Below, in pieces: positions 37,457 to 46,230 of a DNA stretch of 64,000 bases (position 1 is the stretch's first letter; every line of letters starts with the position of its first letter). This stretch comes from CAIUKX01 sp964580965 (lineage in GTDB: Bacteria > Bacteroidota > Bacteroidia > Flavobacteriales_D > Crocinitomicaceae). The stretch is from assembly GCA_964580965.1 (NCBI GenBank), contig CAZOLZ010000004.1, forward strand, positions 1-64,000, given 5' to 3'. The translations under genes and the position numbers were made by a program. The notes below the pieces were generated by a model. The model ran no database searches and was not told the DNA's origin. It was given only the letters and a program-made list of their open reading frames with translations.

Positions 37457-38005
37457 ATGAAAATTTATACTAAAAAAGGAGATAAAGGTACTACTCAATT
37501 AATTGGTGGAACTAGGGTATCAAAAGGTCATTTCAAAATTGATGCTTATGGAACAGTTGATGAATTAATTTCTACTATTGGAGTAGTTAGGGATTATAAT
37601 ATTGATCCAAAATACAAACAACAATTGATTGAAATTCAGGACCGATTATTTACTATTGGTTCTCACCTTGCTTCAGATTTTTCAAAATCAAATATGAAAC
37701 TTCCTGAAATTTTCAATGAAGATGTAAAAGTTTTAGAAAATTGGATGGATGAGATGGATGCTGAACTACCAGAAATGAAATCTTTTATCCTTCCAGGTGG
37801 ACATTTAGCCGTTTCAAATTGCCATGTCGCAAGGTGCGTGTGTAGAAGAGCTGAGAGAACAATTGTTGCACTGTCTGAACAAGAATCAGTAGAAGTTATT
37901 ATCCCTCAATACATAAATCGATTAAGTGATTATTTATTTGTGTTATCAAGAAAGTTATCAAAAGATTTTGATGCAGAGGAGACCCCTTGGAAAGCAAGAA
38001 TGTAA
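37457..38005 (+). CDS. ATP:cob(I)alamin adenosyltransferase, PduO type
   Basis: 182 residues. KIYTKKGDKGTTQLIGGTRV at the N-terminus forms the ATP site, YGTVDELIS follows, and the signature RCVCRRAERTIVALSE (about 131-146) is diagnostic. The enzyme transfers the adenosyl group of ATP to reduced corrinoid to make coenzyme B12. It starts one base after the cyclase stop and is the last gene of the five-gene operon. No other cobalamin gene is nearby, consistent with salvage. No strong terminator is seen; a weak GAAAACT/AGTTTTC pairing occurs in the gap. Confidence 0.95.
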   Translation: MKIYTKKGDKGTTQLIGGTRVSKGHFKIDAYGTVDELISTIGVVRDYNIDPKYKQQLIEIQDRLFTIGSHLASDFSKSNMKLPEIFNEDVKVLENWMDEMDAELPEMKSFILPGGHLAVSNCHVARCVCRRAERTIVALSEQESVEVIIPQYINRLSDYLFVLSRKLSKDFDAEETPWKARM

Positions 38006-38064
38006 TAGATAGAATATTTGTGATATTGAAAACTAATAAATCTTTTAAAAAAGTTTTCTAAAAG

Positions 38065-38094
38065 TTGGTTGTTTTAAAAAAAAAGTTACATTTG
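38065..38094 (+). promoter_or_regulatory. Complete Bacteroidota promoter TTG-N19-TACATTTG
   Basis: TTG at 38065-38067, a 19-base spacer and TACATTTG at 38087-38094 match both elements of the Bacteroidota consensus. The ATG of the DUF2795 gene begins 29 bases after the box. Confidence 0.7.
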
Positions 38095-38123
38095 CGCAAA
38101 TTAATTTTTAAAATTAAAAGATT

Positions 38124-38345
38124 ATGTACTGGACACTAGAATTAGCATCATATTTAGAAGACGCTCCATGGCCAGCAACAAAAGATGAATTAATCGATTT
38201 TGCAATAAGAGCAGGCTCTCCTTTAGAAGTTGTAGAAAATCTTCAGGCACTTGAAGATGAAGGAGACGTTTATGAAAGTATTGAAGATATCTGGCCAGAT
38301 TACCCTTCAGATGAAGATTTCCTTTTTAATGAAGATGAATATTAA
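38124..38345 (+). CDS. DUF2795 family small acidic protein
   Basis: 73 residues, strongly acidic toward the C-terminus (DIWPDYPSDEDFLFNEDEY). The first part, MYWTLELASYLEDAPWPATK followed by DELIDFAIRAGSPLEVVENL, is the conserved DUF2795 core common across Bacteroidota and found in other phyla. It has no signal peptide or membrane segment. With a consensus promoter and a 17-pair terminator it is a single-gene, probably well-expressed unit. Function unknown. Confidence 0.88.
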   Translation: MYWTLELASYLEDAPWPATKDELIDFAIRAGSPLEVVENLQALEDEGDVYESIEDIWPDYPSDEDFLFNEDEY

Positions 38346-38382
38346 AAAAATAAGAGCTATCTGTTGATAGCTCTTATTTTTT
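38345..38382. terminator. Bidirectional terminator, 17-pair stem
   Basis: AAAAAATAAGAGCTATC (38345-38361) and GATAGCTCTTATTTTTT (38366-38382) are exact complements around a 4-base loop, with T runs in both directions. It separates the convergent DUF2795 and epimerase genes; it includes the last base of the DUF2795 stop codon. Confidence 0.92.
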
Positions 38383-38399
38383 GGTAATATTTCTATAAA

Positions 38400-39365
38400 T
38401 CAATAATACTTACCTTCCATCAAATACTCTTGTACATAATCTTTCACACCTTCTTCTAAAGAATAAAACTCATCTTTATATCCTTCATCGATTAATTTTT
38501 GCATATTTGCTTCTGTGAAGTATTGATATTTATCTCGAATATCTTCAGGAGTATCAATAAATGAGATATTCTCTTCGACATTCAATGCCTTAAAAGTATT
38601 TTTAGCTAAATCTAAAAATGTTCTTGCTTTTCCTGTTCCCAAATTGTATAAACCACTTTTAGGTCGTTTATTCATTAAGAACATACAAACATTAACAACA
38701 TCTTTTACATATACGAAATCCCTTAATTGTCCACCATCTGTATAATCTGGATTATGTGAACGGAATAAACGCATACTTCCATTCGCTTTTATTTGATTGA
38801 ATGTATGGAAAATTACACTTGCCATTCTACCTTTGTGGAATTCATTTGGTCCATATACATTAAAAAATTTTAAACCTGCCCAAAAAGGTGGTTCTTTTTC
38901 TTGTTCTAAAGCCCATAGATCAAAGTCATTTTTAGAATCTCCATAAGGATTTAATGGCTTTAATTTAGGAATAATTTCGTGGTCATCGTTATATCCGAAT
39001 TCACCTAGTCCATATGTTGCAGCTGAACTTGCATAGACCATAGGAATATTATTATGGCTTGAAATTTCCCATAAGGATTTTGTGTAATTCAAATTCAACT
39101 CATCAAATATAGCTTTATCAAATTCAGTCGTATCAGTTCTAGCTCCAATATGAAAGATAAAATCAACTTCAGAACTATAATCTTTCAACCAAGCGATAAA
39201 ATCTTTACGATCAACTTTAACTTTTAATGTCTTACCTTCTAAGTTCTGATCTTTTAGGTGTTTTGAAAAATCATCAACTGCAATGATATTATTATAACCA
39301 TCTTTATTTAAACGACTAATTAAACAACTACCGATAAAACCTAATGCTCCTGTAACTACAATCAT
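38400..39365 (-). CDS. NAD-dependent epimerase, ADP-heptose 6-epimerase-like (HldD/RfaD)
   Basis: 321 residues from the ATG at 39363-39365. Short-chain dehydrogenase fold with nucleotide loop TGALGFIGS at the N-terminus, YASSAATYG and the catalytic Tyr-x3-Lys in NPYGDSKND, then LKFFNVYGPNEFHKGRMASV, typical of ADP-L-glycero-D-manno-heptose epimerases that supply the lipopolysaccharide inner core. An in-frame ATG at 39401 would overlap the kinase gene by 26 bases; the later ATG lies 10 bases after the kinase stop, starts right at the fold and is preferred. Co-transcribed with the upstream kinase. Confidence 0.87.
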   Translation of the reverse strand: MIVVTGALGFIGSCLISRLNKDGYNNIIAVDDFSKHLKDQNLEGKTLKVKVDRKDFIAWLKDYSSEVDFIFHIGARTDTTEFDKAIFDELNLNYTKSLWEISSHNNIPMVYASSAATYGLGEFGYNDDHEIIPKLKPLNPYGDSKNDFDLWALEQEKEPPFWAGLKFFNVYGPNEFHKGRMASVIFHTFNQIKANGSMRLFRSHNPDYTDGGQLRDFVYVKDVVNVCMFLMNKRPKSGLYNLGTGKARTFLDLAKNTFKALNVEENISFIDTPEDIRDKYQYFTEANMQKLIDEGYKDEFYSLEEGVKDYVQEYLMEGKYY

Positions 39366-39375
39366 GTTTTCTTTA

Positions 39376-39990
39376 TTAGAATAATCCATTAATTTCAGCA
39401 TCGATCATATTTATGATTTTACCCAAATCTTCTTTGTCTTCGTGAAAACGATTGTTATCAATGTCAATAATTAATAATTTTCCTTTATCGTAAGTAGAAA
39501 TCCAAGCTTCATAACGTTCATTTAAACGCTTTAAGTAATCTAAACGAATACTTTCTTCATATTCACGACCTCTTTGCTGAATATGATTAACTAAAGTCGG
39601 TACACTTGCTCTCAAATAAATTAACAAATCGGGAGCTGAAACAAATGAATCCATCAAATTGAATAATGAAAAATAATTTTCAAAATCTCTTGTAGTCATT
39701 AAACCCATTGAATGTAAATTAGGTGCGAAAATATAAGCATCCTCATAAATTGTTCGGTCTTGAATAACATTACGATTATTTTCTTTTATCTCTTGAATTT
39801 GAGTAAACCGACTATTTAAATAATAAATCTGCAAATTGAAAGACCAACGTTGCATATCTTCATAAAAATCATTTAAATATGGATTTTGTTCAATATCTTC
39901 TAAATGAACATCCCAACCGAAATGTTTTGCTAGTAAATGAGTTAAAGTTGTTTTTCCTGAACCTATATTTCCCGCTATTGCAATATGCAT
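39376..39990 (-). CDS. Deoxynucleoside kinase
   Basis: 204 residues, the normal length for bacterial deoxyadenosine/deoxyguanosine kinases. P-loop GNIGSGKTT (7-15), the glutamate segment VHLEDIEQNPYLNDFY, the DRT motif in VIQDRTIYEDAYIF that contacts the base, and lid arginines in QQRGREYE. It phosphorylates salvaged deoxynucleosides in the cytoplasm. The following epimerase gene starts about 10 bases after its stop, or overlaps it, giving an operon. The purine or pyrimidine preference cannot be fixed by eye. Confidence 0.92.
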   Translation of the reverse strand: MHIAIAGNIGSGKTTLTHLLAKHFGWDVHLEDIEQNPYLNDFYEDMQRWSFNLQIYYLNSRFTQIQEIKENNRNVIQDRTIYEDAYIFAPNLHSMGLMTTRDFENYFSLFNLMDSFVSAPDLLIYLRASVPTLVNHIQQRGREYEESIRLDYLKRLNERYEAWISTYDKGKLLIIDIDNNRFHEDKEDLGKIINMIDAEINGLF

Positions 39991-40069
39991 AACCTAATTA
40001 ATTTCTGAATATATTAGTATAAATAGTAAAGATACTAAATTACGAAAATTAGGGAAGTAAACAAGTAAA

Positions 40070-40894
40070 TTAGTTTAAAACTAAACAGTATTTTAAAACT
40101 TGATTTTTAAGTCTAAAAAAGTAATGATCACCTACTTTTTTAACCTCTTTAATATCTTTTAATTCTTCTGGAAGTTGAATTTCTAATAAATTATCCCCTT
40201 GATAATTGAATAATTCTAATTTATTATCATGATTGATAACAATAAATTTTGAATCTAATAAAACTGAAGTTGCATTTTCAATTGCTAAATGTTGAATTAA
40301 GGTTCCATAAATATCTAATATGTAAACTCCTTTTTGTTTATCAAATAGAAAAAGTCGATTTTCGAATTCCTCCATTTTTTCCAATTGATTCAGACCTAAA
40401 GTTTGGTTTAAGTTCGTAATACGTTGGCTTTGATTTCTACCTTTAATCGAATAGAATAATAAATTATAATTTACTTGATCAAAAAGCCATACTTTATTTG
40501 GCTGGCTTGATGTGGCAACTTTTGTGACATATTCACAATCTAAATCTCCTAATTCTATACATTCGAATAAATTTGTTAAAGTATTATCCAATGAACATAT
40601 TAACTGCTGCTCCTTAGAAAAAGTCCAAAGTTTCATCGCATTTAAAGGAATCAACTGTTCAATTTCTCCAATCTTCTTTTGACTTTCTGAAAATTTAAGT
40701 TTACCAACCGAATCAAACTTTTGAATTAAGTTTTTTTTAAAAATGAAAATGTTTTCAAATAGATCTACTTGCCAATCACTTAAACTATCAACTTGATAAG
40801 AAACAGGAAATCTCTTCCATTCAAAACTTCTAGTTTGAGAAATAGAAACCGATTCCATCAAAATAAAAATGATAATTAAAATTCGACGTAACAT
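40070..40894 (-). CDS. Secreted beta-propeller-like protein of unknown function
   Basis: 274 residues with a signal peptide ending near SISQ (about residue 19). The mature part consists of short repeating beta units with aromatic or hydrophobic pairs (LWTFSKEQQLICSLD, VWLFDQVNYNLLFYSIKG, LFLFDKQKGVYILDIYG, LELFNYQGDNLLEIQL), a pattern like a small beta-propeller of about five to six blades. No catalytic motif, lipobox or T9SS sorting domain. It lies between the kinase and GH3 genes and has a full TATGTTTG promoter box upstream. I do not recognise a named family. Confidence 0.7.
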   Translation of the reverse strand: MLRRILIIIFILMESVSISQTRSFEWKRFPVSYQVDSLSDWQVDLFENIFIFKKNLIQKFDSVGKLKFSESQKKIGEIEQLIPLNAMKLWTFSKEQQLICSLDNTLTNLFECIELGDLDCEYVTKVATSSQPNKVWLFDQVNYNLLFYSIKGRNQSQRITNLNQTLGLNQLEKMEEFENRLFLFDKQKGVYILDIYGTLIQHLAIENATSVLLDSKFIVINHDNKLELFNYQGDNLLEIQLPEELKDIKEVKKVGDHYFFRLKNQVLKYCLVLN

Positions 40895-40915
40895 TAAATA
40901 ACCTTTGGATATTCA

Positions 40916-40923
40916 CAAACATA
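40916..40923 (-). promoter_or_regulatory. Promoter -7 box TATGTTTG (minus strand)
   Basis: The complement of 40916-40923 reads TATGTTTG, a full TAnnTTTG match 21 bases upstream of the propeller-like gene start at 40894. Confidence 0.5.
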
Positions 40924-41037
40924 CCATTTATTTACTTTGAAACCATATCAAATGAAATTAATTTAAACTATGTAAGAAATTAATTAATTCAATATTAAAT
41001 TCAACAAATTAATAATTTTCAAGGTGTTTTATCCCTT

Positions 41038-42543
41038 TCAAATTTTCAATAGTTCCTCTATAATATCCCGGTTATTTGATAAACGAGGAATTTTATTTTG
41101 TCCCCCTAATTTATTTTTTGATTTTAACCATTTATCAAACACACCATTTTCAAGAACTTGAATTTTTAACGGTTCCAAAACCATATTTTTATATCGTTTG
41201 GCTTCATAATCGGAATTTAGCTCTTGTAAAACACCGTCTAAATACCTTCCAAATTCATTTATATCATTAGGAGGATCAATAAATTCTATCAACCATTCAT
41301 GTCCTCCTTTTATCTTATCATTCATGAAAATTGGTCCAGCTGTAAAATCACGAATTTGAGCTTTAAATTTTTCTGAGGTAATTGAAATAGCTTTTTCAGC
41401 GTTATCAACAATTAATTCTTCTCCAAAAACATTTATATAAGATTTAGTTCTTCCCGTAATTTTAAAACGATATGGGGATTTTGATGTAAACTGAACCGTA
41501 TCGCCAATAATATAACGCCACAAACCTGCATTTGTTGTGATAACTAAAGCATAATTTACACCAATTTCAACCTCTGAAAGATCAATAACATGTTCGGACT
41601 TTACCCCCTTATAATGAGACATTGGAATAAACTCATAAAAAACACCATAATCTAACATCAATAAAAGTTCATTTGATTTTTTTTGATCTTGAATACCAAA
41701 AAAACCTTCAGATGCATTATAAGACTCTACATAATTTATTTTTTTTGGTCCTATTAATTCTTTGAACTCCTTTTCATAAGGCGCAAAACTGACTCCGCCA
41801 TGCATATATAATTCGAGATTTGGCCAGACTTCTTTCAAATATTTTTTCCCTGAATATGCTAAAATTTTTTTCACCAAAACTAAAGTCCAGCTTGGAACAC
41901 CAACTAAAATACAAACATCTTCATTAATTGTACTTTTTGCCATGCGATCGATCTTGTGTTCCCATTCTGTCATTAATGCTATTTCTCGAGATGGAGTTCT
42001 ACGAATTTCCGCCCACCATGGTAAATTTTTCATCAATATCGCTGACAAATCACCGGTAAATGAATCTTTAGAAATTGGATTAATCTTAGCTGAACCACCT
42101 ATTATCAAGTGTTTACCTGAATATAATCTACAATTTGGGAAATTGTGATAATAAAGAGACAATAAATCTTTCCCCCCCTTTTGATGGCATTCTTCCAATG
42201 CATCTTTTGTAACAGGGACAACTTTACTTTTAGAAGATGTGGTTCCCGAAGATTTTGCAAACCATTTTGTTTCAGATGACCAAAGTACTTTTTGCTCTCC
42301 ATTTAATAAACGGTCAATGTATGGTTTTAAATCTTCGTATGTTGTTAGTTCAATTTTAGACTTAAAGTCCTTATAAGATTGTATTGTTTGAAAATCATGT
42401 TTTTTACCCCATTCAGAATCTATACCTCCCTGAATTAATTTCTCTAATATTTCTCTTTGAACATCTATTGGGTATTTTCTGAAAAGATCTATTTGATGAA
42501 CTCTTTTTTTAATTACCCAAGCGAAAATGGAGTTAAAAGGCAT
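41038..42543 (-). CDS. GH3 auxin-responsive promoter family protein (acyl-adenylate ligase fold)
   Basis: 501 residues. Homologues in plants couple amino acids to auxin or jasmonate through an acyl-adenylate; the bacterial substrate is unknown. Motifs: ATP loop FAKSSGTTSSKSKVVPVT (about 89-106), YMHGGVSFAPYE, NYVESYNASEGFFGIQ (second nucleotide motif) and WRYIIGDTVQFT (third motif), followed by the C-terminal domain with FGEELIVDNAEKAI. All adenylation motifs look intact, so it should be active. It follows the small membrane-protein gene, from which it is separated by a hairpin terminator. Confidence 0.92.
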   Translation of the reverse strand: MPFNSIFAWVIKKRVHQIDLFRKYPIDVQREILEKLIQGGIDSEWGKKHDFQTIQSYKDFKSKIELTTYEDLKPYIDRLLNGEQKVLWSSETKWFAKSSGTTSSKSKVVPVTKDALEECHQKGGKDLLSLYYHNFPNCRLYSGKHLIIGGSAKINPISKDSFTGDLSAILMKNLPWWAEIRRTPSREIALMTEWEHKIDRMAKSTINEDVCILVGVPSWTLVLVKKILAYSGKKYLKEVWPNLELYMHGGVSFAPYEKEFKELIGPKKINYVESYNASEGFFGIQDQKKSNELLLMLDYGVFYEFIPMSHYKGVKSEHVIDLSEVEIGVNYALVITTNAGLWRYIIGDTVQFTSKSPYRFKITGRTKSYINVFGEELIVDNAEKAISITSEKFKAQIRDFTAGPIFMNDKIKGGHEWLIEFIDPPNDINEFGRYLDGVLQELNSDYEAKRYKNMVLEPLKIQVLENGVFDKWLKSKNKLGGQNKIPRLSNNRDIIEELLKI

Positions 42544-42559
42544 GATAATTTATTTGAAT

Positions 42560-42588
42560 AAAAAAATCCTGCTCTAATGAACAGGATT
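42560..42588 (-). terminator. Terminator after small membrane-protein gene
   Basis: On the minus strand AATCCTG (complement of 42582-42588), a 10-base loop, CAGGATT and then a T run (complement of 42560-42566). It starts about 22 bases after the stop of the 33-codon gene and ends about 16 bases before the GH3 ATG. Confidence 0.75.
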
Positions 42589-42609
42589 GTACAATATCTT
42601 AAAGAAGAC

Positions 42610-42711
42610 TTATCCCCAAATAAGGATAGATGCAATAACCCCTAATACAATGATTGTGTAAATTGTACCAACTGCTGCAGTCGAACCTTCGAAAAAATTA
42701 TCTTTTGACAT
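42610..42711 (-). CDS. 33-residue single-pass membrane protein
   Basis: ATG at 42709-42711, stop TAA at 42610-42612. The protein starts with MSKDNFFEGSTAAVG and continues with one hydrophobic helix TIYTIIVLGVIASILIWG to its end. The unit is complete: a TAAATTTG box 15 bases before the ATG, an intact frame and an intrinsic terminator. The N-terminus is polar and would lie on one side, with almost nothing after the helix. I recognise no family. It could be a small subunit or regulator of a membrane complex; the neighbours (MORN-type protein, GH3) do not say which. Confidence 0.7.
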   Translation of the reverse strand: MSKDNFFEGSTAAVGTIYTIIVLGVIASILIWG

Positions 42712-42726
42712 AACTTAATTTTTTTT

Positions 42727-42734
42727 CAAATTTA
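42727..42734 (-). promoter_or_regulatory. Promoter -7 box TAAATTTG (minus strand)
   Basis: The complement of 42727-42734 reads TAAATTTG, a full match to TAnnTTTG, 15 bases before the ATG of the 33-codon gene, leaving a leader of about ten bases. Confidence 0.55.
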
Positions 42735-42757
42735 AAAATAATCCAAATAAATAAAGA

Positions 42758-43801
42758 CTATTTTTTACTTTTTTTCCTTTTTTTCTTTTTCCTACCATCC
42801 ATAACAGTGTCATCCTCTGCATCTCCGTCCTCATCTTCTTCAACGCCAAAACGATAGGTTTCCTTACCATGAATATCATACTTAAATTCTTGAAGAACAA
42901 CACCTTTTTTATAAAGTGTCCTGTGTTTTAGTTTCTTATTAAAATAATACTCTTCGGACCAACCTTCTAACCTACCTTTCTTATAGGTGCATTGATCTTG
43001 TATATGACCTTCATAAAAAAACGTTTTAAACTCTCCTTCTTTCACATTGCTTACCCAATTCTCTGTTCGTAAAAGAGTACCATCATCATAATAATATTTC
43101 CAATTACCATCTTTTACACCCATTTTATAGATTAAATCCTGAACAATAATACCATCTTCATTGAACATCAAGAACTTTCCATTTAGATTTCCATTGACAT
43201 AGTTTGATACTTTTTGAATTTTAGAGTCTTCAGGAAAATACGTTCTTTGTTGACCATGTAAAAGACCATCATTGTAATTTTCCCACAATGTAGTATCTCC
43301 ATTTTTACGAAAGAAAATAGCTCTACCATGTTGTTTTCCTACAAAGTAATTAATCTCCCATGCAACCTGACTAGTTGAATCATAAAAATAAGTCCATACC
43401 CCATTTCTAATTCCAGTAATATGATTTCTAATTACCATTGGACAACCAGACTCGTAAGTTGTTGTATCTTGACCATCCTCCTTACCGTTTACGAAATATA
43501 CGGTTCTCTCTAACATTCCATTATTATGACAAGTCTCACATATTCCATTGAATGGAGTACCATCTATTCCAGCAGTAAAGGTGTTGTGATCTTCATCGTA
43601 GGATAACTTTTCATTACAATCAATTATACCTGCCCTTTTTCCACATTCCCACTCTGCATATTTTAGATTTTTTCTTCTTTGAACCGATTTTTCATAACAA
43701 GTTCCTACTTCACTTTTGTTTGCTCTTCCAACTTTTGGAATTTGTGCATTTAAAATGAAATTAATTGACAAAACGAACAGTAATAATATTGTTTTAATCA
43801 T
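42758..43801 (-). CDS. Secreted MORN/YwqK-type repeat protein
   Basis: 347 residues with a signal peptide ending near LNAQ (residue 20). Residues about 75-315 hold roughly ten degenerate 22-23-residue repeats of the MORN-variant type, for example GVWTYFYDSTSQVAWE, GQQRTYFPEDSKIQ and GNWKYYYDDGTLLRTENW. The N-terminal section has six cysteines, including CETCH at 88-92, probably disulphides. The C-terminus has an acidic block followed by a lysine-rich tail (GRKKKKRKKSKK). Similar repeats recur in the protein encoded at 60078-61754. It lies 9 bases downstream of recQ, so it is probably co-transcribed. Function unknown. Confidence 0.82.
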   Translation of the reverse strand: MIKTILLLFVLSINFILNAQIPKVGRANKSEVGTCYEKSVQRRKNLKYAEWECGKRAGIIDCNEKLSYDEDHNTFTAGIDGTPFNGICETCHNNGMLERTVYFVNGKEDGQDTTTYESGCPMVIRNHITGIRNGVWTYFYDSTSQVAWEINYFVGKQHGRAIFFRKNGDTTLWENYNDGLLHGQQRTYFPEDSKIQKVSNYVNGNLNGKFLMFNEDGIIVQDLIYKMGVKDGNWKYYYDDGTLLRTENWVSNVKEGEFKTFFYEGHIQDQCTYKKGRLEGWSEEYYFNKKLKHRTLYKKGVVLQEFKYDIHGKETYRFGVEEDEDGDAEDDTVMDGRKKKKRKKSKK

Positions 43802-43810
43802 AATCCTTTT

Positions 43811-45988
43811 TTAGTTTGCCATTTCACTCATGAACTTGATTCTCATTAGCCTTAACTCTTCCTCACTGTAATCTCCATCAAATTCATGATAAGCAACAGT
43901 TAAATCATCTGTTTCAGCTTCAGAGAAATAATCGTAAATTTCATCTTGATTGTCTTGATCTAAAACATCTTCTATGTAATAATTAATATTAACTCTAGTC
44001 CCTGAAGCTACTATTCCTTCAATTTCTTCAATAACTTCATCAATAGATTTACCCATAGCTCGTGCTATATCTTCTAAAGGTAACTTACGATCAATATTTT
44101 GAATCAATTGAACCTTCAATATAGATTTATTGACCAATGACTTAACAACTACATCATTTGGACGTTCAATATTATTATCTTTAACATAATTACCTATTAA
44201 ATCAACGAATGGTTTTCCATACCTAGCTGCTTTTCCAGAACCAACTCCTTGAATATTTGTTAACTCCTCTATTGTAATGGGATAATGAAAACACATATCA
44301 GCCAAAGATGGCTCTTGAAAAATCACAAATGGTGGTATTTTATTTTGTTTGGATATAGTTTTTCGTAAATCTAAGAGTATTTTATATAAAACCTCATCAA
44401 AAGCAGCTTTGGATGTGTTAATAACAACACCATCATCGATACTCGAGGAATAGTCATGCTCTTTTATAATCGTAAAAGAAGTTGGATTTTTAATATATGC
44501 TCTACCCTTATCAGTCAATTTAAGAACTCCATAAGTCTCAATATCTTTATAAAGAAGACCATGAACTAAAGTTTGACGAATCAGCGCATTCCAAAAATGT
44601 TCATCTTTTTCTTTTCCGATACCAAAATTAGATAATGTATTATGTTTGTATGACTTTATATCAGCTGTAACATTACCAACAAGGAATGAACAATAATGCT
44701 TGTGTTTATGCATTTCTTTTAAATCTTGAATGGCATCTAACAACATTTTAACATATTCCTTACCTTCGCTTTTTTCCTTAGGGTTTCTACAATTATCACA
44801 AAGATTATTACATTGACTTTCATCAAATTCTTCTCCAAAATAATGAAGTATAAATTTTCTTCTACAAACTGAAGTCTCTGCAAATGAAACCATTTCATGT
44901 AGTAATTGCTTCCCTATTTCTTGTTCTGACAAAGGTTTACCTTGAAGAAACTTTTCTAGTTTTTCGATATCTTTGTAGCTGTAAAAAACAAGGCAATCAC
45001 CTTCTCCTCCATCCCTACCTGCTCTTCCAGTCTCTTGATAGTAGCTTTCCAACGATTTAGGAATGTCATGATGAATAACAAATCTTACATCTGGTTTATC
45101 TATCCCCATACCAAATGCTATTGTAGCCACAATAACTGAAGCATCCTCCATCAAAAACATATCTTGATGTTTTGCTCTAGTACTTGCGTCTAAACCTGCA
45201 TGATAAGGTAAAGCATTAATTCCATTAACTTGTAATAATTCGGCTAACTCCTCAACCTTTTTTCTGCTCAAACAATAAATAATACCGCTTTTCCCTTCTT
45301 TAGAACGTATATATCTGATAATCTCCTTTTCTACATCGCTTTTAGGCCTTATTTCATAGTACAGATTTGATCGATTAAATGATGATTTAAAAACTGTCGC
45401 ATCCAACATATTTAAATTCTTCTGAATATCATACTGAACCTTAGGAGTTGCGGTTGCTGTTAATGCAATAATTGGAACATTTGAAATTTGCTCAAATATT
45501 TCTCTTAACCTTCGATATTCAGGTCTAAAATCATGACCCCATTCTGAAATACAGTGCGCTTCATCTATAGCAAAAAAAGAAACTTTAACATCATTCAAAA
45601 ACGCAACATTTTCTGGTTTAGTTAATGATTCAGGTGCAACATACAATAATTTAGTATCTCCATTCAAAACATCATTCTTAACTTTGGTAACTTCAGATTT
45701 AGATAATGATGAATTCAAAAAATGAGCTACATCTTCGTTGTTACTTATTGTTCGAATAGCATCTACTTGGTTTTTCATTAGTGCTATTAATGGAGAAACA
45801 ATAATTGCTGTTCCTTCAAGAATCAAAGCTGGTAATTGGTAACAAAGAGATTTACCACCACCAGTAGGCATTATAACGAATGTATTATTACCTTGAATCA
45901 CATTAGAAATGATTTCTTCCTGCTTTCCTTTAAATTGATCAAAACCAAAATAGTGTCTTAAAGCTCCTTTTAAATCATTTTCAACCAT
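43811..45988 (-). CDS. recQ: ATP-dependent DNA helicase RecQ
   Basis: 725 residues from the ATG at 45986-45988 (MVENDLKGALRHYFG); five more codons upstream (to 46003) are possible. Superfamily 2 helicase: Walker A MPTGGGKS (40-47), DEAH box in AIDEAHCISEWGHDFRPEYR, and QETGRAGRDG. The RQC domain has the zinc cysteines CRRKF...CNNLCDNC and a winged helix, then an HRDC domain (GVGSGKAARYG) and a C-terminal extension. It unwinds 3'-5' in recombination and fork repair. The MORN-type gene follows 9 bases downstream. Confidence 0.96.
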   Translation of the reverse strand: MVENDLKGALRHYFGFDQFKGKQEEIISNVIQGNNTFVIMPTGGGKSLCYQLPALILEGTAIIVSPLIALMKNQVDAIRTISNNEDVAHFLNSSLSKSEVTKVKNDVLNGDTKLLYVAPESLTKPENVAFLNDVKVSFFAIDEAHCISEWGHDFRPEYRRLREIFEQISNVPIIALTATATPKVQYDIQKNLNMLDATVFKSSFNRSNLYYEIRPKSDVEKEIIRYIRSKEGKSGIIYCLSRKKVEELAELLQVNGINALPYHAGLDASTRAKHQDMFLMEDASVIVATIAFGMGIDKPDVRFVIHHDIPKSLESYYQETGRAGRDGGEGDCLVFYSYKDIEKLEKFLQGKPLSEQEIGKQLLHEMVSFAETSVCRRKFILHYFGEEFDESQCNNLCDNCRNPKEKSEGKEYVKMLLDAIQDLKEMHKHKHYCSFLVGNVTADIKSYKHNTLSNFGIGKEKDEHFWNALIRQTLVHGLLYKDIETYGVLKLTDKGRAYIKNPTSFTIIKEHDYSSSIDDGVVINTSKAAFDEVLYKILLDLRKTISKQNKIPPFVIFQEPSLADMCFHYPITIEELTNIQGVGSGKAARYGKPFVDLIGNYVKDNNIERPNDVVVKSLVNKSILKVQLIQNIDRKLPLEDIARAMGKSIDEVIEEIEGIVASGTRVNINYYIEDVLDQDNQDEIYDYFSEAETDDLTVAYHEFDGDYSEEELRLMRIKFMSEMAN

Positions 45989-46230
45989 GAAATTATGTTG
46001 CATGAATTTTATTTTGATAAACTATATCTTCTAACGAAAATAACAAAAAATAAAGAGTTATGCCAACTATTTATAGTAATTTTTCATATTAAGACCTTTG
46101 CTCTAAAAACAATTTAATCGAACTGAAGCTGAAAACTACTTTTAATTTTTTATCTATTAATTATTATAAGAAAAATAGCTGCAAATGTCTTAATTATAGT
46201 TTAAAAAGAATAGTAATTAATCTGAATTTA

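Noticed and set aside
39366..39401. Longer start of the epimerase at 39401
   Set aside because: Would overlap the kinase gene by 26 bases and add 12 residues before the nucleotide-binding strand that normally begins the fold; not excluded.
42758..43801. CETCH in the MORN-type protein as a cytochrome c haem site
   Set aside because: A single CxxCH among six cysteines, with no axial ligand pattern or cytochrome fold around it; disulphides or metal binding are simpler.
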